Assembly: GCF_041378895.1 (NCBI RefSeq)
Contig: NZ_CP144212.1
Coordinates: forward strand, 3,209,501-3,273,500
Reading direction: 5' to 3'
Origin: Dechloromonas sp. ZY10
GTDB lineage: Bacteria > Pseudomonadota > Gammaproteobacteria > Burkholderiales > Rhodocyclaceae
Length of the DNA stretch: 64,000 nucleotides
Part shown: piece after piece, positions 58,763 through 64,000 of the stretch
Position numbering within the stretch: the first letter of the stretch is position 1
How the letters are laid out: each line of letters opens with the position of its first letter
Position numbers and translations under genes: made by a program
The notes under the pieces: generated by a model
Told to the model about the DNA's origin: nothing
Seen by the model: only the letters and a program-made list of their open reading frames with translations
Databases searched by the model: none

Positions 58763-59658
58763 CACAGGGCTTTCAGCAAACGTTGGACGCTGTCGTCGAA
58801 AAGGCCGAACAGATCGCCGGCTTCGGCGGTACCGCCGACGGTGTAAGGCAGTTGCAGCGCCGGAATCCCGGCCTTGGCCGCCAGCCACTGGCTAGGGCCT
58901 TCGGCCTGGTAGGCGGTGCGCAGGATCAGTTTGGCCGCCTGCGCCCCCTGCTGCCGCTGCAGCAAGCCGCTGAGGTGGCTGCTGCTTGGCTCAACCCCGG
59001 GTTTGGGTTCGAGCGCACCGACAATGCGCAAGCCCAGCCAGTGCGCAAGGTAGGCGTAAGAGGTGTGATGCTCCAGCACCGGCAGCCCCTTGAGCGGCGC
59101 GGCCTGCGCCTCCCAGCGACTGATCGCGGCCTGCCAGCGGGCGCGGAATTTTTGCCAGTTTTGCTGGTAGACCGTGGCATTGGCCGCATCCAGCTCGGCC
59201 ATGCGGCGGCTCAGCGCGTCGCCCACCGCCAGCAGGTTGCGCGGGTCGAGGTGGAGGTGCGGATTGCCCGCCGCATGCACGTCGCCGTGCGCGCGGTCGA
59301 GCACCGTCGGCACATCGAGCAGGCGGACCTGCTGCGCCGCTTCGAAATAACCGGGCTGCCCCGGCTGGATCGCGGCATTGCCAGCATCGCGCAGGACCAG
59401 CGGCAGCCAGCCGATTTCGAGGTCGGCGCCGGTGGCGACCACCAGTTGCGCCCGCCGCGCCTGCGCCAGCAGCGAAGGCCGTGCCTCGATCCGGTGCGGG
59501 TCCTGACGGGCGGTGGTCGCGGTATACACCTTGGCCTTGCCGCCACCGATTTCACTGGCCAGCGCACCCCATTCCGGGACCGTGGCAAAGACCGCGAGAT
59601 CGGCGTGAGCCAGCGTCGCCAGCAAGCTGCTGACAAACAGGAAAAAACTTTTTTTCAT
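58762..59658 (-). CDS. znuA: Zinc ABC transporter periplasmic binding protein (ZnuA-like)
   Basis: A 298-residue cluster A-I solute-binding protein. Signal peptide MKKSFFLFVSSLLATLAHA, then TVPEWGALASEIGGGKAKVY. Probable metal ligands lie in QDPHRIEARPS (His), GNPHLHLDPRNL (His/His), VLEHHTSYAYLA (His) and GDLFGLFDDSV (Asp). The long His-rich loop of many ZnuA proteins is absent. AGGGAG precedes the ATG. It is followed by znuC and znuB and preceded by an outer-membrane barrel gene, 12 bases away. Confidence 0.88.
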   Translation of the reverse strand: MKKSFFLFVSSLLATLAHADLAVFATVPEWGALASEIGGGKAKVYTATTARQDPHRIEARPSLLAQARRAQLVVATGADLEIGWLPLVLRDAGNAAIQPGQPGYFEAAQQVRLLDVPTVLDRAHGDVHAAGNPHLHLDPRNLLAVGDALSRRMAELDAANATVYQQNWQKFRARWQAAISRWEAQAAPLKGLPVLEHHTSYAYLAHWLGLRIVGALEPKPGVEPSSSHLSGLLQRQQGAQAAKLILRTAYQAEGPSQWLAAKAGIPALQLPYTVGGTAEAGDLFGLFDDSVQRLLKAL

Positions 59659-59669
59659 CGCTTGCTCCC

Positions 59670-61103
59670 TCAGAACTTGTGCGCGCCGTGGGCGCCCAGG
59701 CTCATGATGTACTGCAGGGTCCATTGGTGATCGGTCAGGCCCTGCATCGACTTGTCCTGCGCGTATTGCAGACGGACGCGCGAAAACTCGCTCCAGCTGT
59801 AGTCGATCATCGCCGACGAACGCTTGGGCGTGAAATCCTTGAACAAGGCATTCTCGCTGCCCAGCTCGGCCGCTGCCAGCGTGCCGATGCGCGCACTGTT
59901 GGCCGCCAGCTGCTCGTGACGCAGACCGGCGCGCCAGTTGGGCGTGAATTGGTACACCGCCTGCAGATACCAGCCATTCTGCCGGCGGCGGTAGCTGTCG
60001 CGGGTACCGCTGCAGGCCTCGCCGCTACCGGAGACTTCGGCAGCGCAACCGATGTCGCCGTTTTCGCTGCGGCTGAAGTATTCGCCCTGCAGCTTGAAAT
60101 TGCGGTACTTGGGATTGCCATCGGGCGCCCATTTCCAGACGAAATCGGCGATCCAGGTCTGGCTGCCGGCGTTGAGCCCAGCCTCGCCGTGCACGTCGTT
60201 GGCGTCGTGCACCTCGGCCAGCCGCTGCCGGGTCGCGGTCTTGAGGTAAGAAAGGCCGGCGCGCCAGCTGTGCGAATCGCCGAAGTCGTTGCCGATGTGG
60301 GCAAAGACCGCGCCACTACCGGCACCGTTGCGGTTGCGCTCGCTGCCGGGGAAGCCGGCCCCACGCCCGCTTTCGGCGCCGAATTCGAGGAAGAACGGGG
60401 TCGGCGCCAACCACTTGGCCTGCACGCCGTCCTGCACGTAACTACCGTGCTCGCCGAAGAGCGCGGAATACATCAGCGGCGCGCCGGCGAAATCCCACAT
60501 GTGCGGATGCTGCTCGTTGAGGTAGCCGATCCCGGAGCGGAAACGCCCGCCCTTGAGGCCGAAGCCGCTGCCCAGACCGAGCGACTGGAACCAGGCTTCT
60601 TCGACTTCAACCTCGCGGTCGCGCATGGCCAGGATCGCCTGGCCGCGCCAGTTCGGGTCGATATTCGCGGAGAGCACCAACTCGCTGTGATCGACATTGA
60701 AGCCGCGCCGGTTGGCGGCCTCGACTTCGTTACCGCCGTGGCTGTGCCCGGCCGCCGGCCAGAAACCGGTGATACCGCGACCGGCGACATTCTTCATCTG
60801 CGTATATTGCCCTTGCAGGATCAGCGAGACTTCCGGATTGAAGGCGCTGGCCCGGCTACTGCCGCGCTCGCTGCGGGGTGCTGCCGGTTCAGCCGCAGCC
60901 GGACCAGCAGGGGCTACGGCCGGCGTCGTCTGGCGCTCGGCGGCGGCCAGCTTGCTTTCGAGCGCGGCAATCCGCTGCTCATAGGCCTGCTTCATTTCGG
61001 CAATCTGGGAACGAATGGCAGCCAGATCGGCAGACTCGGCGGCAAGAAGGGGAAGAGGCAGAAAGATGCCGGCAATCATGGCCGACAGGAGGGTTTGACG
61101 CAT
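59670..61103 (-). CDS. Outer-membrane beta-barrel protein of the zinc cluster
   Basis: A 477-residue protein with signal peptide MRQTLLSAMIAGIFLPLPLL and LAAE, a periplasmic coiled coil at about 25-57 (IRSQIAEMKQAYEQRIAALE), an Ala/Pro linker, then alternating aromatic/polar strands to a C-terminal Phe (SLGAHGAHKF), typical of barrels. GHSHGGNEVEAANRR and EQHPHMWDF add His residues near the entry loops. Placement before znuACB suggests an outer-membrane route for zinc. AGGAG precedes the ATG. Not a TonB-dependent receptor: no plug or TonB box is seen. Confidence 0.8.
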   Translation of the reverse strand: MRQTLLSAMIAGIFLPLPLLAAESADLAAIRSQIAEMKQAYEQRIAALESKLAAAERQTTPAVAPAGPAAAEPAAPRSERGSSRASAFNPEVSLILQGQYTQMKNVAGRGITGFWPAAGHSHGGNEVEAANRRGFNVDHSELVLSANIDPNWRGQAILAMRDREVEVEEAWFQSLGLGSGFGLKGGRFRSGIGYLNEQHPHMWDFAGAPLMYSALFGEHGSYVQDGVQAKWLAPTPFFLEFGAESGRGAGFPGSERNRNGAGSGAVFAHIGNDFGDSHSWRAGLSYLKTATRQRLAEVHDANDVHGEAGLNAGSQTWIADFVWKWAPDGNPKYRNFKLQGEYFSRSENGDIGCAAEVSGSGEACSGTRDSYRRRQNGWYLQAVYQFTPNWRAGLRHEQLAANSARIGTLAAAELGSENALFKDFTPKRSSAMIDYSWSEFSRVRLQYAQDKSMQGLTDHQWTLQYIMSLGAHGAHKF

Positions 61104-61148
61104 GGGAAACTCCTGAAAAAACGCGAACGAGCGCGACCGGGCGCATCG

Positions 61149-61180
61149 CCACGGTCGACGTTGAAAAAGGCGGTTTTTTC
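61149..61180. repeat. GTCGAC element, copy 7 (one motif plus core)
   Basis: CCACGGTCGACGTTG then AAAAAGGCGGTTTTTTC, the same core as copy 6. The second motif is degenerate (AGGAAAGCG). It lies inside an operon and reaches the stop codon (61179-61181) of the upstream DUF2946-like gene. Confidence 0.7.
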
Positions 61181-61460
61181 AGGAAAGCGGCGGGCCGCGT
61201 TGTGCTGCCGGCGGCGGCGGCAAGGCCAGGCGACCTTGCGACATCGGGCTCGCAGCCCTCTCGGCCAGCAAGACCGGCAGCGGCAACGCCAGCAGCGTCG
61301 GCAATGCCGCCCCCAGGTCGTGCGCCTGCAGACACAATTCGCAGGCGTGCGTCGGCACCGCCTCGTCGTCGCCGGCAGCGTGGCCGACCGCATGCACCCC
61401 GACCGCCAGCTGGGCGAAGACGAGGACAATGACGAGAAGGAGATGACGCAAGGAATTCAC
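61179..61460 (-). CDS. DUF2946-like small protein
   Basis: A 93-residue protein starting at a GTG (NSLRHLLLVIVLVFAQLAVG), with a signal-like hydrophobic start, then THACELCLQAHDLGAALP, a Cys-x-x-Cys plus His motif typical of DUF2946, another hydrophobic stretch and a Pro-rich tail (LALPPPPAAQRGPPLS). Such proteins commonly lie beside metal-uptake genes, and here it precedes the barrel and znuACB. Start codon uncertain, with no strong ribosome-binding site; a TTG is three codons upstream. Confidence 0.7.
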   Translation of the reverse strand: MNSLRHLLLVIVLVFAQLAVGVHAVGHAAGDDEAVPTHACELCLQAHDLGAALPTLLALPLPVLLAERAASPMSQGRLALPPPPAAQRGPPLS

Positions 61461-61508
61461 GAGGGGCAAGAGGCAAAGCGACCGGGAGCGTGCCCCCGGT
61501 CAGCCGGT

Positions 61509-62708
61509 TCAATCAACCTGAACGAGCAGGCCTTTGAGGTATTCCCCCTCGGGAAAGTTCAAGGCGACCGGATGATCGGCGGTGCCCGACAGGCGGCGGA
61601 CGATGCGCGCCGAGCGACCGGCGTCGAGCGCGGCGCCGGCGACGATCTTCTGGAACAGCTCCAGACCGATGCCGCCGGAACAGGAATAGGTCATCAACAG
61701 GCCGCCCGGCCGCAGCAGGCGGAAGCCGAGCAGGTTGATGTCCTTGTAGGCGCGGGCCGCGCGGTCGGCATGCGCCGCCGACGGGGCAAACTTGGGCGGA
61801 TCGAGCACGATCAGGTCGAAGCTGCGCCCGGCCTTGCGGAAATCGCGCAGCGCCTGGAAGACATCAGCCTCCTGCCACTCGGCGCGTTCGGCCGGCAGCT
61901 GCGGGTTGAGCGCGAGGTTGGCCTGCGCCTGCGCCAGCGCCGGCCCGGAGGAGTCGATCGAGAGCACCGAACGGGCGCCGCCGGCCAGCGCCTGCAGCGA
62001 GAAGCCGGCGGTGTAGCAGAAGCAGTTGAGGATGTCCTTGTCGGCAGCGACGCTGCGCAGCCAGGCGCGGTTGTCGCGCTGGTCGAGGTAGAAGCCGGTT
62101 TTGTGGCCGCCGACGACGTCGACCGCGAGCTTGACCCCGTACTCGTCGATCACCAGCCCCGGCCGCTCACCTTCGGTCGGCGCGCCGTGCAGCCAGCCGA
62201 CGGTCGGCTCCAGGCCTTCGAGACCGCGCACGTCGGAGTCGGAACGCTCGTAGATGCGAGCACAGCCGGTGGCCTTGATCAGCCCGTGGACAATCGCGTT
62301 GCGCCACTTGTCGGCGCCGGCCGAGGTCAGCTGCACCACCACCGTATCGCCATACTGATCAGCGACGACGCCGGGCAGGCCATCCGATTCGGCGTGGATC
62401 AGGCGCAGCCCCTGCTGGCCACGCAACTCGGGCAGGGCCTGACGGCGGGCGACGGCTTGCGCAATGCGGCGCTTGAAGAAGGCATCGTCGACCGACTCGT
62501 CGGCATCAAAGGTCCAGAAGCGGGCGCGGATCTGAGAGCTCGGGCTGTAAGCAGCCCGCCCCAGCGGCTTGAGGTTGTCGGAGAGGACTTCGACGGTATC
62601 GCCCGGACGCGCCCGCCCTTCGAGACGACCGACCGAACCGGCAAACAACCAGGGATGCCGCTTCATTGCCGAGCGTTCCTTGCCCGGCATCAGGATCAAT
62701 TGGGCCAT
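61509..62708 (-). CDS. rlmI: RlmI-like rRNA (cytosine-C5) methyltransferase
   Basis: A 399-residue class I methyltransferase. An N-terminal PUA domain (KERSAMKRHPWLFAGSVGRL) is followed by a central domain and the SAM-binding core: DILNCFCYTAGFSLQALAGG (motif I), VLSIDSSGPALAQAQANLAL, LIVLDPPKFAPS (motif IV) and LLMTYSCSGGI with the catalytic Cys (motif VI). E. coli RlmI (396 residues) makes m5C1962 in 23S rRNA. The ATG at 62708 starts MAQLILMPGKERS. The gene stands alone, downstream of the 50-residue basic protein. Confidence 0.92.
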   Translation of the reverse strand: MAQLILMPGKERSAMKRHPWLFAGSVGRLEGRARPGDTVEVLSDNLKPLGRAAYSPSSQIRARFWTFDADESVDDAFFKRRIAQAVARRQALPELRGQQGLRLIHAESDGLPGVVADQYGDTVVVQLTSAGADKWRNAIVHGLIKATGCARIYERSDSDVRGLEGLEPTVGWLHGAPTEGERPGLVIDEYGVKLAVDVVGGHKTGFYLDQRDNRAWLRSVAADKDILNCFCYTAGFSLQALAGGARSVLSIDSSGPALAQAQANLALNPQLPAERAEWQEADVFQALRDFRKAGRSFDLIVLDPPKFAPSAAHADRAARAYKDINLLGFRLLRPGGLLMTYSCSGGIGLELFQKIVAGAALDAGRSARIVRRLSGTADHPVALNFPEGEYLKGLLVQVD

Positions 62709-62788
62709 GATGACTTTCGATAGCACAAGACAGCGCAGAAAACGGAGGTGGGGCCACCAATCAGGCGAAATTCCCCAGCCAGAATGCA

Positions 62789-62823
62789 ACAAGCCCCGGC
62801 GCCTTGCGGCCACCGGGGCTTGT
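62789..62823. terminator. Hairpin after the 50-residue basic protein gene
   Basis: Perfect 11-bp stem ACAAGCCCCGG / CCGGGGCTTGT with a 13-base loop, 15 bases after the stop codon. No T-run follows, so it may be a Rho-linked or attenuator-type stop. Confidence 0.55.
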
Positions 62824-62837
62824 CTCGGTATCGGTGC

Positions 62838-62990
62838 TTACTGACCCAGGCCCTTGCGGTTGCGCTGGTGGCATTCAGCGGCGTAAACAGCCTTGAACAT
62901 TGCCTTGCCATTGCCCTTGAACAGGCGCTTGGCGGACTTGGAAATGCAGCGGCGTTCCAGCGTGGAACGGCGGGTACGGTTGATGGCCAT
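62838..62990 (-). CDS. Small basic protein, 50 residues
   Basis: MAINRTRRSTLERRCISKSA then KRLFKGNGKAMFKAVYAAEC and HQRNRKGLGQ. It is very rich in Lys/Arg with two Cys (residues 15 and 40) and has no membrane segment. AGGAG lies 7 bases before the ATG, a strong argument that it is translated, and a hairpin follows. I do not recognise it. The composition resembles small nucleic-acid-binding or ribosome-associated proteins. Codon choice looks native. Confidence 0.65.
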   Translation of the reverse strand: MAINRTRRSTLERRCISKSAKRLFKGNGKAMFKAVYAAECHQRNRKGLGQ

Positions 62991-63318
62991 GAGGAACTCC
63001 TGAGAATCCGGTTTTTTGCAAAAGCGGAATAATAAAACCAGCCTGCCCAAAGGTCAATCGGCCGATCCACCGAGCAAGCTCAGTTGAGCGCTGATTCTTC
63101 AGCATTTTTGCCCCCCGAGCGTGACCCGGCCTAGCCCCGTGCCATCCGCCGACAACGCAACCCGGCCCCGCCCCGAAAAGAACCAGACATTCTGCATAAA
63201 AAATGCAAAGGAGTTAGCGAGTGCGATGGAAAAATTGGCAAATATGGAAATAAAATGAGCCTCTATGCCGGCCAGGCCGGACACGCCAATAATAATCGCA
63301 ATCATCCGGAGACAATCC
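62991..63318. other. Divergent 328-base gap before the condensation-like gene
   Basis: No gene seen. The right half (63190-63255) is much more A/T-rich than the window average and has GCAT-AAAAA-ATGC (63194-63206), then AAAATTGGCAAATATGG and TAAAATGAG. Promoter-like -10 and -35 pieces exist but not at standard spacing. GGAG lies 8 bases before the ATG at 63319. Confidence 0.5.
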
Positions 63319-64000
63319 ATGCCCTCGACCGTCGGCGCCCTTGGCCTCGAATGCCTGATGAACCGCGCCAACATCTATTTCACCAGCGGTTACCGCTTTG
63401 CCGGCCCGCTCGACACCGATGCCTTGTGCGCGAGCTACAACGCACTGCTCGATGCCACCGAAAAATTTTCCCAGCGCCTGCACTTCTCGGCCCAGACCGA
63501 TTACCAATGGCGCCCGGCACCACAACACCGCCATTTCCGGGTGATCGACAGCAACGACATCGAACGCGACTTCGCCGAACTCTGCCGCCAAAGCCTGGAA
63601 CTCAGCGACGAGGAAAAACACAGCGCCATGGCGTTGACCGTGTTGCGCCAGAACGGCAGCAACGAATTCATCATCGCCCAGACCTGCGAGCATACTTATG
63701 TCGATGCCCGTAGCGCCGAATGCCTGTTCAATCGCCTGATCGAGCATTACAACGCCGGCTTGCGCCGCGATCAACCGCGTCAGCAGGCCGTACTGTCGGC
63801 CGCCGCAACCACTCGCACCGCTGCGCTTGAAGAAATGCTGCCCTTGCTCGATCTCGATGAGCCAACCCACCAGCGCAATCTTGCCGGCCTCGGCACTTAC
63901 CCGGTTGCCGACGACGGGGCCTACGCCATACCGCTGGCAGCGGTTCCCGGCCATCTCGGCGAGTACCGCAAGCAGCGCTTTGCTCCGGTCAGCCGCCATT
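63319..64000 (+). CDS. Condensation-domain-like acyltransferase, 5' part
   Basis: The first 227 residues of a protein that runs past the window edge. It begins MPSTVGALGLECLMNRANIY and contains IAQTCEHTYVDARSAECLF, which has the HxxxD pattern (EHTYVDARS) of condensation/acyl-CoA acyltransferase folds. The arrangement of FAGPLDTDALCASYNALLDA before it matches the N-terminal lobe of that superfamily. Function could be in non-ribosomal peptide, polyketide or lipid synthesis. GGAGACAATCC precedes the ATG. The remainder and its neighbours are not visible. Confidence 0.65.
   Translation, partial: MPSTVGALGLECLMNRANIYFTSGYRFAGPLDTDALCASYNALLDATEKFSQRLHFSAQTDYQWRPAPQHRHFRVIDSNDIERDFAELCRQSLELSDEEKHSAMALTVLRQNGSNEFIIAQTCEHTYVDARSAECLFNRLIEHYNAGLRRDQPRQQAVLSAAATTRTAALEEMLPLLDLDEPTHQRNLAGLGTYPVADDGAYAIPLAAVPGHLGEYRKQRFAPVSRH

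Noticed and set aside
61460..61508. Zur operator upstream of the zinc cluster
   Set aside because: No A/T-rich dyad like ATGTTATA...TATAACAT is visible; only GC-rich sequence with CCCCCGG.

Overview
The window is a GC-rich chromosomal segment from a betaproteobacterium, most likely a member of the Rhodocyclales (Dechloromonas/Azonexus-like). This placement rests on gene content and order: minCDE, pilMNOPQ-aroKB, gltBD, hslVU, prkA-yeaH-spoVR and an OsmC-YcaO fusion. It was not tested by alignment. Nearly all of the window is ordinary housekeeping or cell-envelope DNA. I see no rRNA, tRNA, CRISPR array, prophage or intact insertion sequence.

Layout. 1-850: partial soluble chemoreceptor. 1026-4677: gpmI, divergent from minCDE. 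4727-8450: electron-transfer flavoprotein operon etfB-etfA-ETF:quinone oxidoreductase plus a small membrane protein. 8785-11566: PAS hybrid histidine kinase and an OmpR-type regulator. 11625-15735: a short KdpD-like kinase, KdpE and Kup potassium importer in one overlapping operon. 15934-17988: EF-G-like GTPase. 18123-25603: type IV pilus minor-pilin operon (pilE-fimT-pilV-pilW-pilX-pilY1) ending in a TonB-like gene. 25734-27883: glmU and a three-TM winged-helix protein. 27965-32753: prkA-yeaH-spoVR. 32988-39095: glutamate synthase gltBD. 39380-46164: pilMNOPQ followed by aroK-aroB. 46323-48632: class A penicillin-binding protein, divergent from pilM. 48734-50952: cyaY, lptM-lysA and an Hsp15-like S4 protein. 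51093-53979: AEC-type transporter and hslVU. 53980-55100: about 1.1 kb without genes but full of repeats. 55101-57296: OsmC-YcaO. 57403-61460: zinc-type ABC importer with an outer-membrane barrel and a small DUF2946-like protein. 61509-62990: RlmI-type methyltransferase and a 50-residue basic protein. 63319-end: partial condensation-domain-like protein.

Functional links. Two separated loci supply much of the type IV pilus: the alignment complex and secretin, and the tip/minor pilins with the PilY1 adhesin. ETF genes feed electrons from flavin dehydrogenases to quinone. The kdpDE-kup operon couples a two-component sensor to a potassium importer. The zinc cluster joins outer-membrane, periplasmic and inner-membrane steps.

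The most unusual signal is not a gene. A family of short palindromic repeats built on CACGGTCGACCGTG, often paired 29-30 bp apart around an A-run/T-run core, recurs in at least seven intergenic places (more if degenerate copies count). In 53980-55100 it is nested inside a roughly 535-bp imperfect inverted repeat. The two arms of that repeat each carry a 12-bp hairpin stem that differs by compensatory base changes.
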